Shown here piece after piece: positions 50,290 to 59,957 of a stretch of 64,000 nucleotides of DNA; the first letter of the stretch is position 1, and each line of letters starts with the position of its first letter. Location of the stretch: positions 1 through 64,000 of the forward strand of contig JACKAZ010000013.1 of the NCBI GenBank assembly GCA_020634795.1. The letters are read 5' to 3'. The position numbers and the translations under genes were made by a program. This stretch comes from Ardenticatenales bacterium (GTDB lineage Bacteria; Chloroflexota; Anaerolineae; Ardenticatenales; Ardenticatenaceae). The notes beneath the pieces were generated by a model. It ran no database searches. It was not told the DNA's origin and saw nothing but the letters and a program-made list of their open reading frames with translations.

Positions 50290-50919
50290 ATGAACTTCCA
50301 AGACAGACGCGAGGCAGGGCGACGGCTAGCCGAGGAACTTTCAGCGTACCGTGATGCGGATGCGGTGGTGCTGGCCCTGCCGCGTGGTGGGGTACCGGTG
50401 GCTTTCGAAGTCGCGCGAGCGCTGGCGCTGCCTCTGGGCCTTTTCCTGGTGCGAAAGTTAGGGACACCGGGCCAAGTGGAGTTGGCGCTGGGCGCGATCG
50501 CGTCGGGCGGGGTGCGGGTGATGAACCGTGACGTTCTGCGCCAGATCAACCTGACCGAGGCACAACTGCAGCAGATCATCGACCGAGAAGAGGCGGAACT
50601 CAGGCGACGCGAGCGCCTCTACATCGGGGACGCCACGCCGATCAGCGTAAGGCAGCGCACGGTCATTGTGGTGGACGACGGGCTGGCCACGGGGGCAACG
50701 ATGCGGGCCGCCGTCGCCGCGCTGCGCAGCCAAGCACCGCGCAAGATCGTGGTGGCGGTCCCCGTCGGCTCGGCGGAAAGCTGCGAACGGCTGCGGGCCG
50801 AGGCCGACGAGGTCGTCTGTCTGCACAGTCCCACCAACTTCATCGGCGTGGGCCGTTGGTATGCCGACTTCTCGCAGACGACGGATGCCGAGGTGCGGGC
50901 GCTGATGGGGGTGAGTTAG
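50290..50919 (+). CDS. phosphoribosyltransferase-family protein
   Basis: A 209-residue type I PRTase fold. The PRPP loop is VIVVDDGLATGATMRAAV near residues 124-141; the hood contains VLALPRGGVPVAFEVA. It belongs to the group often annotated as predicted phosphoribosyltransferase, commonly linked to dienelactone-hydrolase-like or erythromycin-esterase domains, with unknown base. The last codons GVS and the TAG stop lie in the start of the GTGAGTTAGGGAG repeat array. Confidence 0.85.
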   Translation: MNFQDRREAGRRLAEELSAYRDADAVVLALPRGGVPVAFEVARALALPLGLFLVRKLGTPGQVELALGAIASGGVRVMNRDVLRQINLTEAQLQQIIDREEAELRRRERLYIGDATPISVRQRTVIVVDDGLATGATMRAAVAALRSQAPRKIVVAVPVGSAESCERLRAEADEVVCLHSPTNFIGVGRWYADFSQTTDAEVRALMGVS

Positions 50920-51284
50920 GGAGTTTGATGAGTTAGGGAGTTTGGTGAGTTTGATGAGTTAGGGAGTTGCGAGTTAGCGGTATGGAAGTGCTGGGGTGTT
51001 TGCGTTTTTGCACTGTTATGTAAATCCACATGCGGGCGAGTCCCCTTCCTATCGCCATCTGCCCTGAAAATTAACCGGTTGTGAGCATCGTCGCGCCGTC
51101 TAACGGTCGCTCGCCACAACCCCGGTGTGGAGAATAGCGCATGAGAACCTTGTTGTCCTGTTGGTGGGGCACTGCTTGGCCATGCCATACACCCGCACAC
51201 CCACACATCGTCACACGCCACCTTCATGCTCCGTGGTGCGCCGTCGCGCATGACGGCTCTCTTGCCCGATCCAACGCTTCAACG
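50920..51284. repeat. nonamer array and inverted 200 bp repeat copy
   Basis: A nonamer array of GAGTTTGAT/GAGTTAGGG units covers about 50911-50970. The inverted copy of the 200 bp dispersed repeat covers 51056-51258 and faces its partner at 48577-48780 across recA. No gene in this stretch. Confidence 0.75.
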
Positions 51285-54071
51285 CTACCCAAATCCCCGC
51301 CGTCCCCCACCCCCACTGCGGCGGCCACTGCTGCTGCGGCTGGATGAGCCACCGGAGCTGCTGCGCGACGAGCTGCGGAACCCGCCCCCGAAACTCCCCG
51401 ACCGACGCGAGCTACTGCCGTAGCTGCTGCGTCCCCCGCCTGATCCGCCGCCCGCTTCCATCGCTTCGCCCAAGACCCGCGCCGTGGATGTGGAGGCCTT
51501 CCACGTCAGCTTTGCTGCTTTCCCCCCGCCCTCCACGATGACCGAAAAGGGGGTGTTGCGACTGCCCGCTGCGTGACTGAGCAGGGAAGAGAGCGCATTG
51601 CTGCTGGACTGAATCGATCGGGCGAGGCTGTCCGATGTGCTCTGCAACGTGGGCAGCTTTGGCGGGCTAATCGTTGGCTGGCCGCGTCCCGAGGCGATGA
51701 CGGGCGGCGTGGCCGTGGCCTCGCGGTTCTGCGTGGGCCAGCGCTGGGATGGCTGCGAACAGGGCCACGTGCGTCGCGCGGTCGTCCAACGGGGCACAAC
51801 GGCTCCCCGCTGGCCCGCGGCCTGCAACGCGATTTTCTCCGCGCCCAACGCCACGGCATAGGCGAAGTAGTCGTCGATGATCTTCTGAGCGCTTTCCAAC
51901 GCGCCGTACGACTTGATGTCGAGCAGGTAGCGCTGGAAGGCGCGCCATTTGTCGGCCTCGCTCACCCCCAGCGCCGTTCGTTTCGGCATCCAGCGGCTGA
52001 TCGAGATGAGGGCGATCCCCGCCGCGGCCACGCCAAACGCGGGGGCAAGCGCCAGCCAGCCCATCGCGCCCAAGAAGCTGAAGAGCGACCAACAACCGAG
52101 CACCCCCGCCGCCAGCACCAGCAGTTGGCCGAAAACGAGCCAGCGATGGCGTACCGAATCGGGGTGGCCTTCGAAGTAGCTGCCCGCCTCGACCCCCATC
52201 TGGAAATAGAGGCGGGGCAGCACCGACCCGTGCTGGGCGAACCATTCGGAAAGCGCGATGGGTCTCTCACTCAGCGTCTTGGCCATCATGTTGTAATAGG
52301 CCACGAGGTGATGGTGTTCAACCGTGACCGGGGAGGCTTGGGGCAGCTCGATCGCCCGCCCTTCCTGAATGACCTCCGGCCCCGCTTGGGAAAGGGTGAT
52401 TTCTGATTCACCAAAGGTCATGTTGAGCAAACCCAGCTCGGCCAGATCGAAGATAGCGGAGAGCACGCCCGCGTTGGTCACCCGCTCTTCCAGCAGATAG
52501 CTGACGACGGCGGGCGGCAGCTTGCTGGGTGGCTCGGAGATATATTCGGCGTGGAGCGGCGCCTCCACATCCCGCCCAAAGCGAAACCAGAGCAGCCATG
52601 CGCCGACCAGCCCTGCCAAGAAGATCAGAATCCCCGCCCCGCCGAAGAGAAGCTGTTGCCGTGCCCGCGCTTGAGCGACGGCCTCCACGTCGCGTCGCGC
52701 CGCCTCGAAATCGGCGCCCCAACGCGGCATGACAGCGCTCGTGGCGTTGGGGGGCAGGGTCAGGGTCGCCGTCCAACTGTCGCTGTAAACCGCTTCGGGG
52801 GGCGGGGCAATGACCAGCCGCTGCCCCTCCCGCGAGATCGCCGTTGCGCCCGCCACCGTCACCTGCGTGGCATCGACGCCATCGGGCAAATTCACCGTCA
52901 GGCGCGAGCGCTGAGCGGGGTTGCTGCTCTGACCGCTGCCGGTTTGCCACGTGAGGGTTTGTCCCTCATCGCTCGGCACGATCGCGCCCGCCACGTCGTA
53001 GCGGATGATGAAATCGGTGCTTTCGCCCGCGACCAGCGGCGGCACTTCCCATTCGATCCACTGCTGGCCGAAACGGCTCTCGATGACGCCACGTGTCGCA
53101 TCGTACCACGCCACCGGATCGGGACGTTCGCTCAGCACGCCCACTTGATAGCAGTTTTCACAGGGAGAAGGCGCTTCGCTCAGGGGTAGCTCCCCCTCGG
53201 CCACGCGGATGTTGCTGATCTCGTCGAGGTAATCCCATTCCAACAGGCGCGCCCCCGTGCGCAGAACGCCCGCCTGCACCGTTATCGTTTCCCGATCCAC
53301 CACAGCGAGCGTTCCATCGGGGTGGATCGTGAGTTCAGCGTTGAAGGCGCTCTGCTCGTATTCGAGCGCGGCCACTTCGGCGCGGCGCTGCCATTCCGGC
53401 GGCTGCGCGCTGACAATGCCGTGCGGGAAGGCAACTTGGATGTGGAACGCAATGCCATCGGGCAGGGGCTGCGCGGCCTCGAACTGCAGGAGGCCCGGTT
53501 CGGGCTGTGTCGTGGTGACTGCGTTGGGGCTGAAGACGGTGTTGAGCATCTCCGCTTCGCTGAGCGGAGCGGGCAATCGCACCGTCACACGGCTCTGTTC
53601 GACGGGGATGCCGCTGCGGTCGGCGGGGACCGCTCGCCACTCCAGCGCGTCAAAATCGTCGTATACCCAGAGGCCGCCGATCACGACATACTCAATCACG
53701 AATTCGCGCCGGTCGCCCGCGGTGGTGGGCGGGTAACCCCAGTCCAGCGCGATGTCATCCCAGGTCGTAAGGCCGTACTGTTGGGGCAGCTCCGGATCGC
53801 CCTCGCGGTATTCGACGCCATCGACTGTGAGCGAACGGAGCTGGATGCCCTCGGTGTACAACGTAGGGATCTCGGCGAATCCACTGCTGAATTCGCCATC
53901 GAAGCGGACCCGCTGCGTCTCGCGTACTACGAAACTGCCATCGGGTTGCACCGCGATATCGACATCGTACCGCTCATAGACCAGCGCCGGCACCTGAGCC
54001 TGAAGCGCCGAGGGCGCGATCAACAAGGCGAGGAGGAATAGGCTAATCAGCCATTTCTGAACGCGCATCAT
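51285..54071 (-). CDS. DUF2207-family membrane protein with a Gly/Ser-rich tail
   Basis: A 928-residue protein. A signal peptide (MMRVQKWLISLFLLALLIAP) is followed by about 430 residues of outer beta-rich DUF2207 sequence, with repeats of YERYDVDIAVQPDGSFVVRE type. A membrane helix near 470 (LLFGGAGILIFLAGLVGAWLL) leads to a cytosolic helical part and two more helices near 670-710. The C-terminus is Ser/Gly/Arg-rich and low in complexity (SSYGSSSRRSGSFGGGFR). The family is widespread and of unknown function. Two adjacent ATGs begin the gene. Confidence 0.88.
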   Translation of the reverse strand: MMRVQKWLISLFLLALLIAPSALQAQVPALVYERYDVDIAVQPDGSFVVRETQRVRFDGEFSSGFAEIPTLYTEGIQLRSLTVDGVEYREGDPELPQQYGLTTWDDIALDWGYPPTTAGDRREFVIEYVVIGGLWVYDDFDALEWRAVPADRSGIPVEQSRVTVRLPAPLSEAEMLNTVFSPNAVTTTQPEPGLLQFEAAQPLPDGIAFHIQVAFPHGIVSAQPPEWQRRAEVAALEYEQSAFNAELTIHPDGTLAVVDRETITVQAGVLRTGARLLEWDYLDEISNIRVAEGELPLSEAPSPCENCYQVGVLSERPDPVAWYDATRGVIESRFGQQWIEWEVPPLVAGESTDFIIRYDVAGAIVPSDEGQTLTWQTGSGQSSNPAQRSRLTVNLPDGVDATQVTVAGATAISREGQRLVIAPPPEAVYSDSWTATLTLPPNATSAVMPRWGADFEAARRDVEAVAQARARQQLLFGGAGILIFLAGLVGAWLLWFRFGRDVEAPLHAEYISEPPSKLPPAVVSYLLEERVTNAGVLSAIFDLAELGLLNMTFGESEITLSQAGPEVIQEGRAIELPQASPVTVEHHHLVAYYNMMAKTLSERPIALSEWFAQHGSVLPRLYFQMGVEAGSYFEGHPDSVRHRWLVFGQLLVLAAGVLGCWSLFSFLGAMGWLALAPAFGVAAAGIALISISRWMPKRTALGVSEADKWRAFQRYLLDIKSYGALESAQKIIDDYFAYAVALGAEKIALQAAGQRGAVVPRWTTARRTWPCSQPSQRWPTQNREATATPPVIASGRGQPTISPPKLPTLQSTSDSLARSIQSSSNALSSLLSHAAGSRNTPFSVIVEGGGKAAKLTWKASTSTARVLGEAMEAGGGSGGGRSSYGSSSRRSGSFGGGFRSSSRSSSGGSSSRSSSGRRSGGGGRRGFG

Positions 54072-54417
54072 CTGTCTGCCCTAAGAAGAAGTGAGTTGGA
54101 TAGAGTCGTTGCGCCATTGCTGTGACAGTCGTAGCCATCTCGGTGTGGAGCATTGAGAATAGGACTATGGCTGGTGCTAACGGATTTTGTGGTTGGCGTT
54201 CCGAGGCGGATTATAGAAGTTGAAGGGTACGAAAATAGAGCAGCAAGTTGGCAAAGGCCGTGTGCGGCCCTCGGTCCCCTCCGACGCAAACAGCGCCTCT
54301 CCCTTGATAATTGAATGCTATGCCAAGCAGTCACCCGTACACCCACACAGCGTCAAGCTCGATTTTCGTCTCCCATAGGGCGTGGACAGCGCATGACGAC
54401 TCTATTCCCTATGCCCC
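54072..54417. repeat. degenerate copy of the 200 bp dispersed repeat
   Basis: 54085-54165 matches the first half of the inverted copy at 51056 (GTCGTTGCGCCATTGC, CTCGGTGTGGAGCATTGAGA). 54310-54400 matches the second half (TGCCAAGCAGTCACCC, CACCCACACAGCGTC, GCGCATGACGACTCT). About 140 unrelated bases separate them. No gene is seen. Confidence 0.55.
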
Positions 54418-55443
54418 CTACCGTCTGCGAAGCCACGCCAGAAACCGGGGTATCGCCTCGTTGTAGAGGCGGTAGCCGAGCGGGAAAATCGGGTAGTCCC
54501 ACGCACCGATCTGTTCACGGAAGGTGGGGGCGAAGCCCTCCTTGAAGCGCCAAACGCCCGCCAAGCCATCGCTCTCGTCATTCAGATCGGTCGGTGCGCC
54601 CCAAAGATCGTAGCTGGCGAAGCCGTGGCGCTTGGCCCACTCGATGGCCGCCCATTGCAGGGCGTAGGTCGGCATATCGCGGCGATGCAGATCGGTGCTG
54701 GCGCCGTAGAAATACCACGCCGTCTCGCCAAAAGTGAAGAGGATCAGCCCCGCGACCGGCGTGCCTTCTTTGGCGGCGATTAGCAGATGGGACATGCTCT
54801 GCCGGTCAAGGGCGCGCCACAGGTCGAGGTAGTAGGCACGCGGACGAATCAGGAAGCCGTCCCGCGCTGCGGTTTCACGGTACATCTCGTAAAAAAGGGC
54901 GTAGTCGGCTGCTGACCCCTCGCTGACCTCGATCCCGCGCCGCTCCGCCAAGCGAATGTTGTAGCGCGTTTTGCTCTTCATCGCCGCGAGCAACTCGTCG
55001 CGCTCGGGCGCAAGCGAAATCGTCGCCGTATTCGGAAACTGGATCGGCTCGCCCCGTTGCCAGCCCTCGCGCCTCAGCAGCGCCACGAAGTCCGGTGTGC
55101 GGGTCGGCATATCGGGATCAATCTTCACGAAGAGGCAGCGCTGCCGCTTGGCCTCCGCCACCAGATCGGCCAGCACTCGCTGCGCCACCACCGGATCATC
55201 GAGTTCGCCGATTGGCCCTTTGCTGGCGTAGCCAATGGCGAAGGGCGTGCGCGGGATCGGTCGACGCAGCAACTGCGCCGCCGCTACGACACCCGCGCCG
55301 TCGTGCCATGCCACGCGCGTCGGCCGCCAGCCCCAGCGCGATTTGAAGTCGCCCCACTGCCACGACGCAAGAACGTGGGACATGGGCAGTTGTTGTACGA
55401 GATGGTTCCAGCTCGTTTCGTCGGTAATGTAGGTCAGATACAT
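54418..55443 (-). CDS. FemAB-like peptidyltransferase (GNAT fold pair)
   Basis: A 341-residue protein of the FemX/FemAB group, which uses aminoacyl-tRNA to add amino acids to peptidoglycan precursors; distant members modify other cell-surface amines. Visible features are HVLASWQWGDFKSRWGWRP at the N-terminus, MKSKTRYNIRLAERRGIEV, the conserved TAARDGFLIRPRAYY, and FASYDLWGAPTDLNDESDGL near the C-terminus. The start at 55443 (MYLTYITDETSW) is chosen because longer frames run into extragenic repeats. Confidence 0.88.
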   Translation of the reverse strand: MYLTYITDETSWNHLVQQLPMSHVLASWQWGDFKSRWGWRPTRVAWHDGAGVVAAAQLLRRPIPRTPFAIGYASKGPIGELDDPVVAQRVLADLVAEAKRQRCLFVKIDPDMPTRTPDFVALLRREGWQRGEPIQFPNTATISLAPERDELLAAMKSKTRYNIRLAERRGIEVSEGSAADYALFYEMYRETAARDGFLIRPRAYYLDLWRALDRQSMSHLLIAAKEGTPVAGLILFTFGETAWYFYGASTDLHRRDMPTYALQWAAIEWAKRHGFASYDLWGAPTDLNDESDGLAGVWRFKEGFAPTFREQIGAWDYPIFPLGYRLYNEAIPRFLAWLRRR

Positions 55444-55775
55444 AGCGTTGTGGGTTTCGTAGAGATGCTCCGTTGGCGCGTCGGGGCGCGTATGGTTTGC
55501 GAGTTGGGTGACTGTTTGAGTTGATGAGTTAGGAGTTCGGCGTGGGGAATGGTGGATGGTGCAAGGTGCAAGGTGCATGGTGCATGGGTTTAGCGCGCCC
55601 GTTCTGCATTGCCGTTCCGTTCTACGTTCGGAGCTTGCCCTGAGCGAAGCGAAGGGTTCTGCGTTCACCAACGCCTGCGCAGCCAGCAACAACCTGAACA
55701 GCCACCGATCCCAGAAACGAGCCTTTCTCTTCTCCGTTCTGCGTTGACCGCTCTGCGTTCCAACGGTTCAACGGT
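55444..55775. repeat. extragenic repeats of three families
   Basis: GAGTTGATGAGTTAGGAG-type nonamers near 55517-55540, GTGCAAGGTGCAAGGTGCAT units at 55559-55583, and GTTCTGCATTGCCGTTCCG to GTTCTGCGTTGACCGCTCTG blocks from 55599 to about 55765. A CTTGCCCTGAGCGAAGCGAA segment is shared with the 31.6 kb block. No gene in this stretch. Confidence 0.75.
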
Positions 55776-56465
55776 TCAACGCTTCACCGGGATGGTGCCG
55801 AGGGTGGGGGCGTGGACGAGTTGCTCGGCCTCCAACGCCGAGGCGATGCGTTGGCGTTGCTGATAATCACGGGCCAGCAGCGCCAGGGCCGCGACCAGCA
55901 CCCCCAGCAGGGCGCCACGCCAGAGCCATGTGGCCAGCGACGGGCGGACGCGGTGGGGCAGCGTCACCGCCGTGCGTTGCACTACGACTCGATCCAGGTC
56001 GACCCTTTGCCGATTCTCGGCGTTGAGCATCGCTTCGAAATCGCGCAGCAGCGTTGCGGTCAGCGCTTCGGCCAGATTCGGCTCGGACAAACGGGATTGG
56101 ACGCGCAGAAGACCGTTCCCCTCGTTGCGGATCGTGAGGGCCTCGGCGATCTGGGGCGGGCTGAGCCGCCCTTCGAACTGAACCGCAAGCCGTTTTAGGC
56201 TTTCGTCGCTGCGCATTCGCGCCACGTAATGGTCGCCGAGACTGTCCACCGTCAGCAGGTAGCCTTCCCGCACGATCAGGGGCGTGATGATGAGGCTACC
56301 CTCGCTCTGCCACTGCTCCGGCAACGCACGCCAAGCCATCGCCGTCAGCGCCACCGAGAGCGCGACAGCCGCCAGCAACCACGGCCATTGGCGTCGCCAA
56401 AGCCGCAAGGCATAGAAAAAGCCGCGTGTGAGGCGGCTGATCCAAGAAATCAGACGGTGACGCAT
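55776..56465 (-). CDS. Wzz-like chain-length determinant domain protein
   Basis: 229 residues with the Wzz topology: a first membrane helix at about 28-45 (WLLAAVALSVALTAMAW), a periplasmic helical part with DHYVARMRSDESLKRLAVQF, and a second membrane helix at about 180-198 (WRGALLGVLVAALALLA), then a short cytosolic tail without a tyrosine-kinase domain. Such proteins set the chain length of polysaccharides or scaffold their export. It fits with the several glycosyltransferases in this region of the chromosome. Confidence 0.75.
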   Translation of the reverse strand: MRHRLISWISRLTRGFFYALRLWRRQWPWLLAAVALSVALTAMAWRALPEQWQSEGSLIITPLIVREGYLLTVDSLGDHYVARMRSDESLKRLAVQFEGRLSPPQIAEALTIRNEGNGLLRVQSRLSEPNLAEALTATLLRDFEAMLNAENRQRVDLDRVVVQRTAVTLPHRVRPSLATWLWRGALLGVLVAALALLARDYQQRQRIASALEAEQLVHAPTLGTIPVKR

Positions 56466-56696
56466 GGCGACGATTGTACCATAGGTTGGAGATTGGGGAG
56501 CAAAGCGACCCGCAGAGGGGCGCTTAAGGCGCTAGAGGAGCTTTGGGGGAACAGAGAGAGATGGAGAGGGCCTGGCGGTTTCGTCGCTGATTCGAGGCGT
56601 TGCGTGGAACCCTATGCTCATGTCTCCCACAAGGTGGCAACAACTCACTGCGGTACTGTCACGGTCATCCAACCTCCAAACCGTCCCGCCACCGCC

Positions 56697-57272
56697 CTAC
56701 GACGCATTGGCGCTGCCTTTCCGCGTGGTGCGGCGGAAGAGCCATAGCCCCACCACGCTGACCAGCAGCGCCAAGAGCGCGGGTATCAGCAGCGGGCCGA
56801 TCAGCAGATCGCGCAGCGCCGCAATGAAGGCCCAGCCGGTCGAAAGCAACTGCTCCAACCCTTCGATCACCCGTGGCCCCCACCCCTCGGCATCACTGTT
56901 GCGCGTCCCAGCGAAAAAGATGTCACGCAGCACCGCCAAGCGGCTCTGGTTGGTCAACAGCCACAGCCCGCCCATGAACAGGGTACTCATCAGCAGAACC
57001 AGTAGCCCGACACTCACACTGCGCGCCACCGAGCCATCCCCGAAAGCGGCCACCAACACCTGCTGCGTGAAGTTGGGTGGCACCGACAGCATCGCCACTT
57101 GGCGCAACTCCTCGTCGACGCGCGTCATCTGGCTTACCGCCGCCGCACAATAGCTGCAGTCGGCGATATGCGCCATCACACGCTGGCTCTCTTCGGCGCT
57201 GAGGGTTTCGTCCAGCGAAATCGAGGCCAGTTGCAGGATTTCGTCGTGCTCGTGGTGGGTCGGTTGTGCCAT
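56697..57272 (-). CDS. anti-sigma factor with zinc finger (zf-HC2) and membrane segments
   Basis: About 191 residues. The N-terminal zinc-binding motif is HIADCSYCAAA (H-x3-C-x2-C). A first membrane helix is at VGLLVLLMSTLFMGGLWLL and a second near the C-terminus (IPALLALLVSVVGLWLF). It should hold the ECF sigma factor encoded just upstream until a signal releases it. The ATG at 57272 is preferred; a TTG three codons earlier is possible. Confidence 0.85.
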   Translation of the reverse strand: MAQPTHHEHDEILQLASISLDETLSAEESQRVMAHIADCSYCAAAVSQMTRVDEELRQVAMLSVPPNFTQQVLVAAFGDGSVARSVSVGLLVLLMSTLFMGGLWLLTNQSRLAVLRDIFFAGTRNSDAEGWGPRVIEGLEQLLSTGWAFIAALRDLLIGPLLIPALLALLVSVVGLWLFRRTTRKGSANAS

Positions 57273-57352
57273 GTCGATCAAGGGGTTACGGGTTGCGTGT
57301 TTCGTATCGGGATGAAGTCGATGGGTAGGATGGGTTCAGTCGGTTCAGTGGG

Positions 57353-57380
57353 TTGCTCTGCGTTAACTGCTCTGCGTTTC
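57353..57380. repeat. GCAGAGCAGTTAACGCAGAG repeat at the sigma gene end
   Basis: One copy of the dispersed repeat. It forms the last codons (CAG AGC AGT) and the TAA stop of the sigma factor gene. Confidence 0.75.
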
Positions 57381-57947
57381 CGGGATCAGATCGGGCGCTT
57401 CCTCCGCCATCACCGCCGCCAGCTTGCGACGCGCACGGTGCAAGCGACTCTTGATGGCGCTGACGGTGAGGCCGGTCGTTTCGCTGATCTCTTCGTAGGA
57501 GAGACCGCTCCAATAGTGTAGAACCAGTGGCAAACGATAGCCCGGCTCCAGATGGTCGAGCATCCCTTGGATGCGCGCTTCTCGCTCGTCGACCAAGAGC
57601 TGCTGCTCGGGCTGCGGCGCACTGCTGACCAAAGGTGCCCACGGCGGCATCTCTTCGATATCGACCGTTTTCAACCGACGACGGCGCAACCGGTCGATAC
57701 AATGATGGGAAGCGATCGAAAGTACCCAGGAAGAGAGCTTACGATTGGCGTCGTAGGTGTGTAAACGGCGATGAATTTTGACGAAGACCTCTTGCGAGGC
57801 ATCCTCCGCTTCCATGCTTGTGCCAAGCATGCGGTAACAGAGGTTGTAGACCGGTCGTTTGTAGGCGTCAACAAGAGATGCAAAGGCCTCACGATCACCT
57901 TGCAGGGTCGCGACGACCCACGCCATTTCCTGTTCGACTTGGTTCAT
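57363..57947 (-). CDS. ECF-family RNA polymerase sigma factor
   Basis: 194 residues with sigma region 2 (YRMLGTSMEAEDASQEVFVKIH) and region 4 (LVLHYWSGLSYEEISETTGL and SAIKSRLHRARRKLA). It recruits RNA polymerase to stress promoters. The gene precedes the zinc-finger anti-sigma gene by 90 bases and is likely cotranscribed with it. The stop codon lies in the GCAGAGCAGTTAACGC repeat. Confidence 0.93.
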   Translation of the reverse strand: MNQVEQEMAWVVATLQGDREAFASLVDAYKRPVYNLCYRMLGTSMEAEDASQEVFVKIHRRLHTYDANRKLSSWVLSIASHHCIDRLRRRRLKTVDIEEMPPWAPLVSSAPQPEQQLLVDEREARIQGMLDHLEPGYRLPLVLHYWSGLSYEEISETTGLTVSAIKSRLHRARRKLAAVMAEEAPDLIPETQSS

Positions 57948-58475
57948 CCGTTCTTACTCAGTGCTTTGTTCGTCCTCGAAGGAGGATCGGCCCCGCTCTA
58001 CGCAGCGCTGCCGTGCCGAGTTGCTGCGCCCCGCCCTACGTGATACACCATTTATCACCTACGATATCACAGCTTCGCTAACAACGCCAGATTTTTGACG
58101 CGCGACGTTACATCCTGCCGCGAGGTGATGGTCCTCTTCGCCCCGAGGGCGGTTAGAGAGATGGCTTTTGATTCTTGCCTTGCAACTCATACAACGCTCT
58201 GCCCTTCTGCCCCACAGGTTCCTAAGCCGTCGCCTCCTCAATTTGTCGAATAGGGGGAGCCTTTGTATGCTAGACGGGCGAAGCGGCCGTGGGGGGGCAA
58301 AGCGGCATCGTCATGGGATCGTTTTGCACGTTGGGCCAGGCACGTCATCGCAAATCGTGAATCGCCCCACCAAGCGGCTACATCGTTTTTCCCATAGCTC
58401 CCCATGCGCCACGCACTAGGGACCAAACGGTATGTCACCGGCCAATCTGACATCCCAATCCTGTCATTCACGTCC
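57948..58475. other. intergenic stretch without a recognised feature
   Basis: About 530 bases between the divergent sigma factor and deoxynucleoside kinase genes. Short open frames lack family resemblance and start signals. No repeat shared with the other families was seen. Confidence 0.5.
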
Positions 58476-59126
58476 ATGAGTTTACCACCAATTTATCTGA
58501 CGGTAGAAGGCGTGATCGGTGTGGGAAAAACCACACTCGCCACGCTGCTTCAACCCACCTTCGATGCGCGTCTGATGTTGGAGCAGTTCGAGGACAACCC
58601 CTTCTTGGCGGCGTTCTACGACGAACCGGAGCGGTACGCTTTTCAGACCCAAGTTGTCTTTCTCTTGAGCCGCTACCGGCAACAGCGGGAGATCACCGCG
58701 CTGGCGGGTCGTCTGCCGCTCATCACGGACTATCTCTTCGCCAAAGATCGCCTCTTTGCGCGGCTGAATCTCGCGGGGCCATCGTGGGAAACTTACGTCG
58801 AGCTGCACAACGCACTGGCCGAGCAGATCGCGATGCCCGACTTGGTGATCTACCTGCGCGCCTCGGTCGACACGTTGATGGATCGCATCGCGCAGCGGGG
58901 CCGCAGCTATGAACAGACGATGTCGCGCGACTACATCACACGGCTCAGCGCGGCCTACGACGACTATTTTGCGCGCTACGAGCCTGACCATCTGCTGGTG
59001 GTGGAAACGGACGAACTGAACGTCGTCGAGCGCGCGTCAGACCTCGAGGCGCTGCGCCACGCCCTCATCACGCGGCTGCGCCAGATGACCTTCCCCTTGT
59101 TGCTGCCCACAGATAGCCAGTTATGA
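58476..59126 (+). CDS. deoxynucleoside kinase, DYLFAKD-type
   Basis: A 216-residue kinase of the dCK/dGK family that phosphorylates deoxynucleosides for salvage. P-loop GVIGVGKTT is at 12-20, followed by DNPFLAAFYDEPERYAFQTQ. The position of the usual DRS motif is ITDYLFAKDRLFA, a variant found in a distinct bacterial subgroup. The lid is RGRSYEQTMSRDYI. The ATG at 58476 starts just before the P-loop strand. It overlaps the second kinase gene (ATGA). Confidence 0.88.
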   Translation: MSLPPIYLTVEGVIGVGKTTLATLLQPTFDARLMLEQFEDNPFLAAFYDEPERYAFQTQVVFLLSRYRQQREITALAGRLPLITDYLFAKDRLFARLNLAGPSWETYVELHNALAEQIAMPDLVIYLRASVDTLMDRIAQRGRSYEQTMSRDYITRLSAAYDDYFARYEPDHLLVVETDELNVVERASDLEALRHALITRLRQMTFPLLLPTDSQL

Positions 59127-59758
59127 AACGATTTGTTACAATTGCGGGAAATATCGGCGTAGGCAAATCCACCCTCACCGCCTTGCTGGAACGGCGGCTG
59201 GGTTGGGAGCCGTTTTACGAAGCGGTCAACGACAATCCTTACCTGGCCGATTTCTACGCCGATATGGAGCGCTGGGCCTTTCACAGCCAGATCTTCTTTC
59301 TGAGCCGCCGTCTGGCCCACCACCGCGCCATCCTCGATCATCCGGCGTCGGCGATTCAGGATCGGTCGGTCTACGAAGATGCAGAAATCTTTGCCCGCAA
59401 TCTCTATTTGCAGGGCAAGATGAGCGAACGGGATTACGCCGCCTACCAAGAGTTGTACGAAGCGGTGCGCGCCTTCATCCCGCCGCCCGACCTGATCGTC
59501 TATCTGAGTGCGAACGTGGAGACCTTGCGGACGCGGATCGCCCATCGCGGGCGGGATTTCGAACGGTCGATCTCGCCCGAATATTTACAACAATTGAATA
59601 CGTTGTATGATAGTTGGCTAGATCGCTTCGATCTCTGCCCGATTCTGACGATTCCGACCGACGAGATCGACTTCGTGGAAGACGAGCACCACCTTCATCG
59701 CATCGCCAATCACATCCTGGATCGGCTGCAAGGGCGGGATGTGCTGTCGCTCTCATAG
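59123..59758 (+). CDS. deoxynucleoside kinase, DRS-type
   Basis: A 211-residue kinase with P-loop GNIGVGKSTL at 9-18, NDNPYLADFYADMERWAFHSQ, the DRS motif QDRSVYEDAEIFARNLY and a lid RGRDFERSISPEYL. Overlap with the previous kinase gene suggests that the two subunits work as a heterodimer, as known for the paired dAK/dGK of lactobacilli. Confidence 0.88.
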   Translation: MKRFVTIAGNIGVGKSTLTALLERRLGWEPFYEAVNDNPYLADFYADMERWAFHSQIFFLSRRLAHHRAILDHPASAIQDRSVYEDAEIFARNLYLQGKMSERDYAAYQELYEAVRAFIPPPDLIVYLSANVETLRTRIAHRGRDFERSISPEYLQQLNTLYDSWLDRFDLCPILTIPTDEIDFVEDEHHLHRIANHILDRLQGRDVLSLS

Positions 59759-59875
59759 CGCCACGTGGGAAGGATGAAGCGGCGCTGAAAGGACTGTGGG
59801 AAAGATGGTCAGGCCCTGAAGCGACAATGCGCGCCGATTCTCGATTCTCGACATCACCCAGTCACAGAGCCACAG

Positions 59876-59898
59876 CTAGCCGGTAAAAACTCGGCTAG
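59876..59898 (+). terminator. weak terminator-like hairpin after the kinase pair
   Basis: Arms CTAGCCG and CGGCTAG with a nine-base loop, followed by TTTGG. It lies about 120 bases after the second kinase stop. Confidence 0.4.
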
Positions 59899-59957
59899 TT
59901 TGGACAGAACCTCATGCATTTCAACCAGTAACAGTAACAAGGAGAAATTCACAGCTC

